Below are positions 9,347-19,382 of a stretch of DNA of 64,000 nt, in pieces. Both the position numbers and the translations under genes were made by a program. This DNA is from Acidimicrobiia bacterium (GTDB taxonomy: Bacteria > Actinomycetota > Acidimicrobiia > IMCC26256 > PALSA-610): contig BPGH01000001.1 in the NCBI GenBank assembly GCA_026002935.1, positions 1,413,965-1,477,964 of the forward strand, read 5' to 3'. Numbering within the stretch: the stretch's first letter is position 1; each line of letters begins with the position of its first letter. The notes under the pieces are model-generated. The model was not told where the DNA came from. It made no database searches and saw nothing but the letters and a program-made list of their open reading frames with translations.

Positions 9347-10089
9347 TGCACTTCGTCCTCGTGCACGGCGGCGCGACGACCTCGCGGTTCTGGGACCGGC
9401 TCGTGCCGTTGCTCGCGCACCCGGTGCTCGCCGTCGACCTCCCCGGGCGCGCGGGCAAGGAGTGCGACCCGATGGCGCTGACCGTCGACGACTGCGTCGC
9501 GTCGATCGTTGCCGACGTGGAGTCCGCCGGTGTCGACGGCGACGTCGTGTTCGTCGCGCACTCCTCGGGCGGGCTGTTCGTCCCCGGGGCCGCGGCCGCG
9601 CTCGGCGAGCGCGTCCGCCACGTCGTGCTGTCGGCCGCGTCGGTGCCGCCCGAGGGCGGGACCGGGCTGGAGTGCATGCAGCCGAAGCACCGTGCCCGCA
9701 CCGAGCAGGGGATCGCCGCCGCCCGCCGCGACGGCTGGGTGCTCACGACGCCCGGCCCGCCCGAGGACCCCGAGGTGATGCGCCGCGCCTACGGCGGCGA
9801 CCCCCTCGACGACGAGACGCTCGCCTTCGTCGTCGACCCCGCGCGCGCGGTGAAGGACTCGATGAATTTCTACTTCCAGCCCGTCTCGTGGCGGGCGGTC
9901 GCGCACGTCCCGGTGACGTACGTGAAGGGCCTGCGCGACAATCCGATCCCGCCGGCGCTGCAGGACGAGATGATCGCCCGGTTGCCGAATCCCGTGGAGG
10001 TGGTCGAGATGGACGTGGGTCACATCCCCGCGGTCACGCACGCCGCCGAGTTCGCGGCCGTGTGCAACCGGGCGGCGGGTGCGCGATGA
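9346..10089 (+). CDS. alpha/beta hydrolase
   Basis: VLVHGG oxyanion region, AHSSGG nucleophile elbow; TGATG coupling with gntR stop. Confidence 0.85.
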   Translation: MHFVLVHGGATTSRFWDRLVPLLAHPVLAVDLPGRAGKECDPMALTVDDCVASIVADVESAGVDGDVVFVAHSSGGLFVPGAAAALGERVRHVVLSAASVPPEGGTGLECMQPKHRARTEQGIAAARRDGWVLTTPGPPEDPEVMRRAYGGDPLDDETLAFVVDPARAVKDSMNFYFQPVSWRAVAHVPVTYVKGLRDNPIPPALQDEMIARLPNPVEVVEMDVGHIPAVTHAAEFAAVCNRAAGAR

Positions 10090-11309
10090 CGCGGAGCACC
10101 ACGCCGACGGAGCTCTACTGGGACCCGTTCGACACCGAGATCGACGCGGACCCGTACCCCGTCTGGCGGCGGCTGCGCGACGAGGCGCCCGTGTACCGCA
10201 ACGAGCGCTACGACTTCTGGGCGCTCAGCCGATTCGACGACGTCGAGGCGGCACACAAGGACAACCAGACGTTCAGTTCCGCGCACGGAACGGTGCTCGA
10301 GCTGATGTCGCCCGACGTGGTGCGGGGCGGCAACAGCTCGATCATCTTCATGGACCCGCCCGAGCACACCCAGCTCCGGGCACTCGTGTCGCGCGCGTTC
10401 ACGCCGCGACGGGTCAGCGCGCTCGAGGGCCGCATCCGCGAGCTGTGCCGAGAGCTGTTCGCTGCGGTGGAGGGCCGGGACACGTTCGACTTCGTGCAGG
10501 ACTTCAGCGCGCGCCTGCCGGCGGAGGTCATCGCGTCCCTGCTCGGGGTCCCGGACTCCGACCGGGAGTTCGCGCGCCGCCACATCGACCTGGTGTTCCA
10601 CATCGAGCCCGGCGTCGGGATGATCAACGAGACGTCGCTGCGCGCCCAGATCACGCTGTGGGAGTACCTGGGCGCGCAGCTCGAGGAGCGGCGGAAGGCG
10701 CCCCGCGACGACATGCTGACGGGCCTCGTACAGGCGGAGATCACCGGCGACGACGGCTCGACGCGCAAGCTGACCGACCACGAGGCGACCGCGTTCGCGA
10801 ACCTGCTGATCAGTGCGGGCACCGAGACGGTCGCCCGGCTGCTCGGCAACGCGGCCGTCGTGCTCGCCGCGCACCCCGACCAGCGCGCCGACCTCGTCGC
10901 CGACCGGTCGCTGATCCCCAACGCGATCGAGGAGCTGCTGCGGTTCGAGCCCCCGTCACCCGTGCAGGGCCGCTGGACGACCCGGCCGGTCGAGCTGCAC
11001 GGCACTGCGATCCCGAAGGACGCGAAGGTGCTGCTGCTCACCGGCTCGGCGGGGCGCGACGAGCGGCGGTTCCCCGAGCCCGACCGCTTCGACGTCCGCC
11101 GCCGGATCGACCACCACCTGTCGTTCGGGTACGGGATCCACTTCTGCCTCGGCGCGGCGCTCGCGCGCCTCGAGGGCCGCATCGGGCTCGAGGAGACGCT
11201 CGCGCGGTTCCCGGCCTGGGACGTCGACCTCGCGCACGCGCGCCGGTTGCACACGAGCACCGTGCGCGGCTGGTCGTCGGTGCCGTTCTCGCCCGCACGC
11301 GGGCGATGA
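10086..11309 (+). CDS. Cytochrome P450
   Basis: FMDPPEHTQLRALVSRAFTPR, AGTETVARLLGNA (I-helix), FGYGIHFCLGAALARLE heme-Cys motif; ATGA overlap with the hydrolase. Confidence 0.93.
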   Translation: MTRSTTPTELYWDPFDTEIDADPYPVWRRLRDEAPVYRNERYDFWALSRFDDVEAAHKDNQTFSSAHGTVLELMSPDVVRGGNSSIIFMDPPEHTQLRALVSRAFTPRRVSALEGRIRELCRELFAAVEGRDTFDFVQDFSARLPAEVIASLLGVPDSDREFARRHIDLVFHIEPGVGMINETSLRAQITLWEYLGAQLEERRKAPRDDMLTGLVQAEITGDDGSTRKLTDHEATAFANLLISAGTETVARLLGNAAVVLAAHPDQRADLVADRSLIPNAIEELLRFEPPSPVQGRWTTRPVELHGTAIPKDAKVLLLTGSAGRDERRFPEPDRFDVRRRIDHHLSFGYGIHFCLGAALARLEGRIGLEETLARFPAWDVDLAHARRLHTSTVRGWSSVPFSPARGR

Positions 11310-13573
11310 CGGCCGGGCGCACGGTCGCCGACGCCGAGCCGTTCCCGCAGCCGCCGCCCGGGCGGCGGCACGGCCCGAACGTGGTGGTCGTCGTACTCGA
11401 CGACCTCGGCTTCGCGCAGCTCGGCTGCTTCGGCTCCGACGTCGCGACGCCCGCGATCGACGCGCTCGCCGCGGACGGGCTGCGCTACAACCGGTTCCAC
11501 GTCACCGCGCTGTGCTCGCCGACCCGCGCGGCGCTGCTCACCGGGCGCAACCACCACCGGGTCGGGATGGGGCTGCTGCCCGAGGTCGCGATCCGGTTCC
11601 CGGGTTACACGGGTCGCCTGCCGCGTTCGGCGGCGACCGTCGCCCGGCACCTGCGCGACGCCGGCTACTCGACGTTCGCGGTGGGCAAGTGGCACCTCGC
11701 GCCGCGCGACGAGTGGAGCGCGTCGGGCCCGTTCGACCGGTGGCCGCTCGGCGTGGGCTTCGAGCGCTACTACGGGTTCCTCGGCGGCGACACCAACCAG
11801 TGGGCGCCCGAGCTGGTGTGCGACAACCACCCCGTCGACCCCCCGGGGCCGCCGGGCGACTACCACCTCACCGAGGACCTCGCCGACCGGGCGATCCGCA
11901 TGATCCAGGACCAGCAGCAGGCGACGCCCGGCAAGCCGTTCTTCCTCTACTTCGCGACGGGCGCGGTGCACGCGCCGCACCACGTCGCGCCCGAGTGGTC
12001 CGGCCGCTACCGCGGCGCGTTCGACGACGGCTGGGACGCGTGGCGGGAGCGCACGTTCGCCCGGCAGGTCGCGTCGGGGATCGTGCCGGCGGGCACGACG
12101 CTCACCCCGAGGCCGCCGTGGGTGCGGGAGTGGTCGTCGCTGCCGGCGGCGGAGCGTCGCCTGTACGCGCGGATGATGGAGGTGTTCGCGGGCTTCCTCA
12201 CCCACACCGACGCGCAGATCGGTCGCATCGTCGGCTTCCTGCGCGACCTCGGCGTGCTCGACGACACGCTGCTGTGCGTCCTGTCCGACAACGGCGCGAG
12301 CGCCGAGGGCGGCCCGACCGGTTCGGTCAACGAGCACCGGTTCGCGCACGGCCTGCCCGAGGACCTCGCCGAGAACCTCGCGGCGATCGACGAGCTCGGC
12401 GGACCCCGCGCCTACAACCACTACGCGTGGGGCTGGGCGTGGGCGGGCAACACGCCGCTGCGCCTGTGGAAGCGCTACACGTGGCTCGGCGGGACGCGCA
12501 CGCCGCTCGTCGTCCACTGGCCGGCCGGCACGGCCGCGCGCGGCGGGATCCGCTCCCAGTTCTGCCACGCCGTCGACCTCGCGCCGACGATCCTCGACGT
12601 CGCCGGGGTCGAGCCGGCGCCGGTCGTCGACGGCGTCGAGCAGATGGGCTTCGACGGCGCCTCGCTGCGCGCGACCTTCGACGACCCGGACGCGCCCGCG
12701 CCGCGTTCGACCCAGTACTTCGAGATGCTCGGCAGCCGCGCGATCTACCACGACGGCTGGAAGGCGACGACCGACCACGTCGGCGGCCAGCTCGCGGTGG
12801 AGCGCGAACACCTCGAGGGGTCCACCGCGTTCGACGAGGACCGCTGGCTGCTGTTCGACCTCGCCAGCGACTTCTCCGAGGCCCACGACGTGTCGGCGCG
12901 ACACCCCGGCCGGCTCGCCGAGCTGGTCGCCGCGTGGGAGCGGGAGGCGGAGCGCAACGACGTGTACCCGCTGGACGACACGTTCATCGGCCGGGCGCGC
13001 GCGATGTTCCGGCCCCGCTACCCGCCGCGGCGGCGCACGGTGTACCGGCCCGGCGGCGGGCCGGTCCAGGAGGACGCGCTGCCCCCGCTCGGCAACGGGT
13101 TCACGGCCGTGGCCACCGTCGAGGTCGGCGACGACGGCGGGGAGGGCGTCGTGTACGCGTTGGGCGACTGGACGAACGGCTTCGCGTGCTACCTGGTCGG
13201 CGGGCGGCCGGTGCACGTGATCAACGGGTTCGGCCACGCGCACCGCCTCGAGGCGCCGGCGCCCCTGCGGGCCGGGCGCCACACGGTCGGGTTCCGGTTC
13301 GAGCGCGAGGGGCTCACCGGCGTGCTCCTCGTCGACGGCGAGGAGGTCGCGCGCCAGGCGCTGCCGCACGGGCTCCCGTTCCGCTGGCAGATCGGGGGCG
13401 CCGGTCTCACCGTCGGGTACGACCGCGGCCTGCCCGTCCACGACGACTACCGGCCCCCGTTCCCGTTCCGCCCGACGCTGCACGAGGTCGCCTTCGAGAT
13501 CCCGTGGATCGCGCCCGACGAACCGGACGGCGCGGCCCGGGCCGCCTACGAGGTCGCGCGCCGCGGCGAGTGA
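11306..13573 (+). CDS. Type I (formylglycine) sulfatase / arylsulfatase with C-terminal extension
   Basis: PNVVVVVLDDLGFAQLGCFG, CSPTRAALLTGRN (Cys-type FGly motif), FLYFATGAVHAPHH; ATGA overlap with P450; no N-terminal signal sequence visible. Confidence 0.92.
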   Translation: MTAGRTVADAEPFPQPPPGRRHGPNVVVVVLDDLGFAQLGCFGSDVATPAIDALAADGLRYNRFHVTALCSPTRAALLTGRNHHRVGMGLLPEVAIRFPGYTGRLPRSAATVARHLRDAGYSTFAVGKWHLAPRDEWSASGPFDRWPLGVGFERYYGFLGGDTNQWAPELVCDNHPVDPPGPPGDYHLTEDLADRAIRMIQDQQQATPGKPFFLYFATGAVHAPHHVAPEWSGRYRGAFDDGWDAWRERTFARQVASGIVPAGTTLTPRPPWVREWSSLPAAERRLYARMMEVFAGFLTHTDAQIGRIVGFLRDLGVLDDTLLCVLSDNGASAEGGPTGSVNEHRFAHGLPEDLAENLAAIDELGGPRAYNHYAWGWAWAGNTPLRLWKRYTWLGGTRTPLVVHWPAGTAARGGIRSQFCHAVDLAPTILDVAGVEPAPVVDGVEQMGFDGASLRATFDDPDAPAPRSTQYFEMLGSRAIYHDGWKATTDHVGGQLAVEREHLEGSTAFDEDRWLLFDLASDFSEAHDVSARHPGRLAELVAAWEREAERNDVYPLDDTFIGRARAMFRPRYPPRRRTVYRPGGGPVQEDALPPLGNGFTAVATVEVGDDGGEGVVYALGDWTNGFACYLVGGRPVHVINGFGHAHRLEAPAPLRAGRHTVGFRFEREGLTGVLLVDGEEVARQALPHGLPFRWQIGGAGLTVGYDRGLPVHDDYRPPFPFRPTLHEVAFEIPWIAPDEPDGAARAAYEVARRGE

Positions 13574-13578
13574 CGACC

Positions 13579-13596
13579 CGGCCCGTACCGGGGCCG
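13579..13596. terminator. Hairpin CGGCCC-GTACCG-GGGCCG between convergent genes
   Basis: 6-bp perfect stem, 6-nt loop, just 3' of sulfatase stop. Confidence 0.45.
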
Positions 13597-13627
13597 CCGG
13601 GCGCGGCGCGCCGCGTCGAGGGCGCCG

Positions 13628-14683
13628 TCAGTCGATCGCCTTGGCGGGATCGCTGTAGAACTGCTGCGCCCACTTGCGGTGGGCGAGGATCCCCGTCTCC
13701 TCCTTGGTGAGCACGGGGCGCTCGACGAAGCGCTTGTTCTCCCAGATCGGGATGTCCTGGCTCACGCCCGCGAGGAAGCGGTCGCCGATGTCGCGGGCGG
13801 CGTCGGGGCCGAGCGACCGTGGCGTCACCCAGCTCCAGCGCACGTGCACGTGCTCCTCGTCGATCGGGGTCGTCGACGACAAGAAGGTGAACGCGCCGGG
13901 TGTGCGCAGCACGCCGAGGCCGAGGCCGAACGACTCGCGCACGAACGTGCCACCACCGGCCTCCGTGCGCTTGTACGGCTGGTCGGTCACGAACTGCTCG
14001 GTGTCCCACGGGATGTCGGGCGTGCCGTGCACGTACTGGAAGTGTGCGAAGTCGTGGTTGTTCTCGGCCATCTCCTGGCAGCACGTCGCGATGACGAAGT
14101 CCCGCGTGTAGGGCTCCGACCACTCGGGATCGGAGAACTCGGGCACCTCGGGCACCTCGTAGAACGGTTCACCGCCCTCGAGGTGGTGCCACGCCCACAC
14201 CATCCGGTTGCGCTCGACGGTGGGGAACGCGCGCACCCGGGCCCGGCTCGGCACCTTGGGCGAGTCGGTGTAGGGGATGTCGGTGCAGCGGCCGCTGCCG
14301 CCGTCGTAGCACCAGCCGTGGAAGGGGCAGCGGATGCCCTCGCCGTCGACGCGCCCGCCCACCGCGAGGTTCGCGCCGAGGTGCGCGCAGTACGCGTCGA
14401 CCAGGCGGGCCGCGCCGGACCCGGTGCGGAACAGGGCCAGCTCGCGCCCGAAGTAGTAGACAGGGAGCACCTCGCCGGGGCGCAGCGCGTCGGACGGCGA
14501 GACGATGAACCACCCGTTGGGGATCGGGAACGGGAACCGCCGGCCGCGGGTGCGGCGCACGACCGTGCGGCGGGCGGGGTCGAGCGTGATCTCCTTGTCG
14601 GCCGGCATGGGCAGCCCGGGCGGGACGGGCGCCGACACCGGCGGGGCGGGCGCGGCGGGCCCGCGCGACTCCGTGATCGCCAT
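13628..14683 (-). CDS. Rieske [2Fe-2S] aromatic-ring-hydroxylating / KshA-like oxygenase
   Basis: YCAHLGANL...CPFHGWCYDG Rieske ligands; NNHDFAHFQYVHG mononuclear-iron region. Confidence 0.9.
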   Translation of the reverse strand: MAITESRGPAAPAPPVSAPVPPGLPMPADKEITLDPARRTVVRRTRGRRFPFPIPNGWFIVSPSDALRPGEVLPVYYFGRELALFRTGSGAARLVDAYCAHLGANLAVGGRVDGEGIRCPFHGWCYDGGSGRCTDIPYTDSPKVPSRARVRAFPTVERNRMVWAWHHLEGGEPFYEVPEVPEFSDPEWSEPYTRDFVIATCCQEMAENNHDFAHFQYVHGTPDIPWDTEQFVTDQPYKRTEAGGGTFVRESFGLGLGVLRTPGAFTFLSSTTPIDEEHVHVRWSWVTPRSLGPDAARDIGDRFLAGVSQDIPIWENKRFVERPVLTKEETGILAHRKWAQQFYSDPAKAID

Positions 14684-14715
14684 CTCGACCTCCTGGCGTC
14701 CTCGGCCGGCGCGCC

Positions 14716-14738
14716 CCGAACTCCCGAATCAAGTTCGG
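14716..14738. promoter_or_regulatory. Inverted repeat CCGAAC-N11-GTTCGG upstream of the Rieske gene
   Basis: Perfect 6-bp arms, 33 bp from the start codon. Confidence 0.4.
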
Positions 14739-14893
14739 ATACGCGCTCACAAAATCTAGCCGTCGCTCGGGCGGCCGGCAACGCCCGGCGATTCCCCTGC
14801 CGGGCGCCCGGCGGCCCACCATGGCGGCGCCGGCGGACGCCGGCGCAGGCCGCGAACCGGGGGGCGACGTTGGCGCGCGGGGCGACAGACGTG

Positions 14894-15841
14894 ATGAGGG
14901 CGGCCGTCGTCGACCGCTACGGCCCGCCGGAGGTGGTTCGTGTCGCCGAGGTCGCGCGACCCCGCGTGCGCAGGGGCGAGGTCCTGGTGCGCGTGGCGGC
15001 GGCCGCGGTCAGCGCCGCGGACGCGCGCATCCGCGCGGCGCGGTTCCCGCCCGGCTTCGCGCTCCCGGCGCGGCTCGCGTTCGGGGTCACGCGCCCGCGC
15101 CGGCGCGTCCTCGGCGGCACCTTCGCCGGGTTCGTCGAGACCGCCGGCGCCGGCGTCGGCCACCTCGCGCCCGGCGACGCGGTGTGCGGGATGACGGGCT
15201 CGCGACTCGGGACGCACGCCGAGTACGTCGCCGTGCGCGCCGACCGCGTCGCGCGCGTCCCGGCCGGGGTGGGCGCGGACGACGCCGCCGGCGTGCTCTT
15301 CGGCGGCACGGCGGCGCTGCACTTCCTGCGGGACCGGGCGCCGGTCGCCCCGGGCGCCTCGGTGCTCGTCAACGGCGCCTCCGGCGCGGTCGGCACGAAT
15401 GCCGTTCAGCTCGCGGTGCACTTCGGCGCGACGGTCACCGCCGTGACGAGCGCCCCGAACGCCGGGCTGGTGGAGCGGCTCGGCGCGAGCCACGTGATCG
15501 ACCACACCGTCTCCGACGTCACGGCCACCGACGCGCGCTTCGACGTGGTGCTCGACTGCGTCGGCAACCTGACGATCCGGACGGGGCGGCGGCTGCTCGC
15601 CGATCACGGGGTGCTGGTCCTCGCCGCCGCGGGCCTCGGGGAGACGATCCGTGCGCGCGGCGACGTCGTCGCCGGATCGGCACCCGAGCGGGTCGCCGAC
15701 TACGAGCTCCTCCTCGGGCTGGTGGCAACCGGCACCCTGGCCGTCGTGCACGACCACGCCTCCGGCCTCGACGGCATCGTGGACGCGCACCGCCGGGTCG
15801 ATTCCGGCCGCAAGCGCGGCAACGTGATCGTGCGCCCGTGA
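14894..15841 (+). CDS. NAD(P)-dependent zinc-type alcohol dehydrogenase / quinone oxidoreductase (MDR)
   Basis: MRAAVVDRYGPPEVVRVAEV; VLVNGASGAVGTNAVQLA nucleotide-binding motif. Confidence 0.88.
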   Translation: MRAAVVDRYGPPEVVRVAEVARPRVRRGEVLVRVAAAAVSAADARIRAARFPPGFALPARLAFGVTRPRRRVLGGTFAGFVETAGAGVGHLAPGDAVCGMTGSRLGTHAEYVAVRADRVARVPAGVGADDAAGVLFGGTAALHFLRDRAPVAPGASVLVNGASGAVGTNAVQLAVHFGATVTAVTSAPNAGLVERLGASHVIDHTVSDVTATDARFDVVLDCVGNLTIRTGRRLLADHGVLVLAAAGLGETIRARGDVVAGSAPERVADYELLLGLVATGTLAVVHDHASGLDGIVDAHRRVDSGRKRGNVIVRP

Positions 15842-15880
15842 CCGCGCGACGCCCGGGCGCGGACGGGCGGGGCCGCGCGC

Positions 15881-17455
15881 CTACCCGCTCCCGTCGCCGG
15901 GCGGGAGGCGGTACGCGACGAGGCGGGGCGGGGTGGCGTTGCCGGCCGGGACCACGAGCAGGTCGTCCGCCGCGGTCATCCAGCCGTTGATCCCGCCCGG
16001 CGCCGTGGTGCGCCACACGATCGCGCCGTCGTCGCGGTCGAGCGCGAGCACCGTGCCGTCCAGCAGCGCGGTGAACAGCAGGTCGTTCACGACCGCGACG
16101 CCGCCGAGCGGGTCGCCCGGCACGTCGGCCTCCCAGAGCACGTCGCCGGTGGCGGCGTCGATCGCCGTCACCTCGCCGTCGTTCACGCCCATCGGCGCGC
16201 CGAAGTACGCGGTCTCGTCGGGCCTCAGCTCGACCGGCGAGTCGACCGTCGCGACGTACACGACCCCGTCCGCGGTCGCCGGAGGGGTGAGCACGCCGCC
16301 GTAGGTGCCGGGCGCGACCTCGGTCGGCCCCTCGAGCCGGGTGAGGTCGTCGTTGCGGTGCACGCCGACCTCCGTACGCCAACGCCGCTCGCCGGTGCGC
16401 GGGTCGAGGCCGACGACCACCCCGCCCTTGCCGGTGCCGATCACCGTGTCGCCCCGCTCGGCGTCGCGCACGATCATCGTGTGCACGAGGTCGCGGTCGA
16501 ACAGGTCGTGCGGGTGCACCTGGTGGTACCAGCGCAGCGCGCCGTCCTCGATGCCGAGGGTGAGGACCGAGTTCGTGTACAGGTTGTCCCCGGGTCGGCT
16601 CGATCCGTTGGGGAACTCGGGGGTTCCGGGGAACGGGGCCGGGTTGGCGACGCCCCAGTGGACGACGCCGCGGCCCGGGTCGACCGCCGGCGGGTACCAC
16701 GCCCCGCCGCCCGAGTTGACCCGCGGGTTGCCCCACACGTCCGGCGAGTCCACCGTGTCGAACGTCCAGCGGTCCTGCCCGGTCGCGGCGTCGAGCGCGT
16801 GGAGGATCCCCCGGTCGCCGCCCGCGTAGATGCCGCCGACGCTGACCGGCACGGTGCTCACGAGCACGAGGTCGCCGTACACGAGCGGTTGGATGTCGAC
16901 CCCGCCGGTCGGCGTCGCCGTGATCCGGCGGGTCCACAGCTCCTCGCCGGTCCCGGCGTCGACGGCGCGGATGCCGTCGGAGCCGTGGACGCCGAAGACC
17001 CGGCCGTCGGCGACCGCGACGCCGAACGGCCCGATGCTGAAGCCCGTGCCCGGCGCGGTCCACCGCGTGGCGCCGGTCGCGCGGTCGAACGCGTGGATCG
17101 CCGTGCTGCCGTCCTGCACGTACACGGTGTCGCCGACGATCAGCGGCACCGTCGACAGTGCGCCGCCCACCTCGGCCTCCCACGCCGGTTGGAGCCGGTC
17201 GACGTTCTCCGACGTGATCCGCGACGCCGGCGCTCGGCGCGTGTTGTCGTAGTCGGCGCCGGGCAGCACCCAGTCGCCGGGGTGCGCAACGTACTCGGGC
17301 GGCGCGCCCGGCGGCGCGGCCGTGGTGGTCGTCGCCGGGCGCCCGGTGCCGGGGCCGCCGCCGGTGCCCGCGTCCGTGCCGTCACCGCCCGAGCACGCCG
17401 CGCCGGCCAGCGCGACCACCGTGACGAGCGCAACCGCGCCGGCGCGGCGCCTCAC
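15881..17455 (-). CDS. PQQ-binding-like beta-propeller lipoprotein (alcohol/sugar dehydrogenase-like)
   Basis: Lipobox ALAGAAC; repeated blades (VYVQDGSTAIHAFDRATGATRW, GILHALDAATGQDRW, VLALDRDDGAIVWRT). Confidence 0.8.
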   Translation of the reverse strand: MRRRAGAVALVTVVALAGAACSGGDGTDAGTGGGPGTGRPATTTTAAPPGAPPEYVAHPGDWVLPGADYDNTRRAPASRITSENVDRLQPAWEAEVGGALSTVPLIVGDTVYVQDGSTAIHAFDRATGATRWTAPGTGFSIGPFGVAVADGRVFGVHGSDGIRAVDAGTGEELWTRRITATPTGGVDIQPLVYGDLVLVSTVPVSVGGIYAGGDRGILHALDAATGQDRWTFDTVDSPDVWGNPRVNSGGGAWYPPAVDPGRGVVHWGVANPAPFPGTPEFPNGSSRPGDNLYTNSVLTLGIEDGALRWYHQVHPHDLFDRDLVHTMIVRDAERGDTVIGTGKGGVVVGLDPRTGERRWRTEVGVHRNDDLTRLEGPTEVAPGTYGGVLTPPATADGVVYVATVDSPVELRPDETAYFGAPMGVNDGEVTAIDAATGDVLWEADVPGDPLGGVAVVNDLLFTALLDGTVLALDRDDGAIVWRTTAPGGINGWMTAADDLLVVPAGNATPPRLVAYRLPPGDGSG

Positions 17456-17901
17456 GCCGGTGCCTCCTGCCACATCGTGAGGCGCGTGAGCCGCAGGCGC
17501 GCGATGCGCCACGCGCCCGCGTCGAGGCGGTACTCCTCCTCGTAGTGCCCGGCGCCGCACTGCACCCGCCCGTCGGGGAACTCGAGCCGGTCGTACATCG
17601 CCCAGGTGCCGCGCGCGGTCGTGTCGTCGACGACCTCGATCTCGGGCATGTGCCCGTGGTGCACGGTCGTCACCCCTTCGAGGAAGGACGCGACGACGCG
17701 CACGAACCGGTCGCGCCCGCGGACGCGCCCGTCGGCGGGGTCGAGGCCGGTGCGCGCGAGGTCGTCGCTCACGTCGACCTCCACGTCGGCCACGAAGCAC
17801 TCGGCGAGCCGGTCCCACTCCTTGCGATCGATGTGGCGGAAGTAGCGCGCCTTCACGCCCTTCACCGCCTCGACGATCTCCAGCCGTTGCAGCGAGTCCA
17901 T
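17452..17901 (-). CDS. SnoaL-like / NTF2-fold protein
   Basis: VKARYFRHIDRKEWDRLAECFVADVEVDVS..HHGHMPEIEV typical of SnoaL_4 proteins; 4-nt overlap with downstream gene. Confidence 0.82.
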   Translation of the reverse strand: MDSLQRLEIVEAVKGVKARYFRHIDRKEWDRLAECFVADVEVDVSDDLARTGLDPADGRVRGRDRFVRVVASFLEGVTTVHHGHMPEIEVVDDTTARGTWAMYDRLEFPDGRVQCGAGHYEEEYRLDAGAWRIARLRLTRLTMWQEAPA

Positions 17902-17986
17902 CCCGGCATGCTCCCACGTGCGCCACCGCCGGTGTGAACGTAGAGTTCGCCCACCGAGCGACGGTTCAGACCCCGGGAGGTCCTCG

Positions 17987-19319
17987 ATGGCCGAGCAGCA
18001 CCGCTACGCCGAGCGCATGTTCCCGCCGCCGGTCGACCACGGGATCGCCCGGCCCGACCGGGCCGTGTGCACCGTCCCGTTCGGGACGAGCTCCTACCTC
18101 GAGGCCGCCGGCGGCGAGGGGCGGGCGTGGTACGAGGGCGGTGGGGCCGTGGGCGAGAAGGCGGTCGCGGAGATCGTCGTGTACCCGCCGACGCGGGGCC
18201 TGCAGACCCAGGGCGACCCGTTCGAGCCGGTGAAGATCGGGATCCTGATCGACATGGACCTCGGCCAGCTCCTCGCCGACTGGATCGACCCGACGATCCT
18301 CGCACTCGAGGACGCCCTCAACGAGGGGGTGTGGGGCCGCAGTCCCGTCGCGATCGTGACCTGCGACGCGCGCGGCCTGCCGCGGGAGAATTACCGCAAG
18401 GTGATCGCGGGATACGACTGGCTCGTCGAGCAGGGCTGTGTCGTGATCCTCGGCCCGATGATCTCCGACAACTGCCTCACGTTGCAGCCGCACGCGGACG
18501 CCGTCGGCGTCCCCGTGATCGGCTGGACCGGCGCGCACCGGTTCGCGAGCGACTACTGCTACACGGTCGCGAACGGCGACATCCCGACCGAGGGCGTGAT
18601 GTGCGCGAATTGGCTGTGGCAGCGCGGCCTGAAGAAGGTCGGGATGTTCTGGGAGGTCGGCTCCTCGGGCCGCGACTACGCGGACTTCTTCCGCGACGAG
18701 GCGATCCGCCTCGGCCTCACGATCACCCGCGAGGTGAAGCTCGAGCCCAACCCGCGCAACCTGAAGGAGCACCTCGCCGAGATGCGCGACATGGGCACCG
18801 AGGGCATCTACTACGGCGGGTACGGGTACGCGACGTTCCACTTCGCGGAGGCCTTCCGGGCCCTCGACTGGGGACCCGCCGCGCGTGATGGGCACCGCGT
18901 TCATGTTCTACTCGAACTCGAACAAGTGGGCCGAGGGCCTCGAGGGCTGGCACGGCGTCGACCAGCTCGGCGAGGACGGCCAGAACCCGAACTACGAGGC
19001 GATGGTCCGCCGCTTCGAGAAGCGCTTCGGTCGCAAGACCCGCAACGTCGTCGTCGCGCTCGCGTACGACACGGCCCGCGCCGCGATCCACGGCATCGCG
19101 AACGCGAAGATCCCGATCCCGCGCGAGGTGCGCGACGGGCTCGACCGGATCCGCTGGATGCCCGCGACGAACGGCGGGCCGTCGTGCTACATCCAGTTCG
19201 GCCCCGGCGACCACAAGGGCTACAAGGGCGACTTCCTCACGATCCGCGAGCTGCGCGGCGGCGAGCTGCGCTTCGACGGGTACTACCGCCCCGAATGGCC
19301 CTCCAACCGCGCCGTGTGA
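17987..19319 (+). pseudogene. Signal-less periplasmic-binding-fold (LivK/AmiC-like) protein, frameshifted
   Basis: GGGAGG RBS; FEPVKIGILIDMDLGQ...; frame switches at GGGG 18870-18873, after which MGTAFMFYSNSNKWAEGLEGWHG... continues the family sequence. Confidence 0.75.
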
Positions 19320-19329
19320 CGGCGAGGGG

Positions 19330-19368
19330 CCCGGTGCCCCGCCGGCCCGGCCCGGGTGGGGTGCCGGG
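19330..19368. terminator. Hairpin CCCGGTGCCCC/GGGGTGCCGGG between convergent genes
   Basis: 11-bp stem with two G-T wobbles, 17-nt loop. Confidence 0.45.
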
Positions 19369-19382
19369 ACGGGGCGGACGGC

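Noticed and set aside
18870-18873. Programmed ribosomal frameshifting in the binding-protein gene and the three other frameshifted genes
   Set aside because: The genes are unrelated families, the sites lack a consistent slippery heptamer or visible downstream structure, and all are simple homopolymer excesses; error or mutation is more likely.
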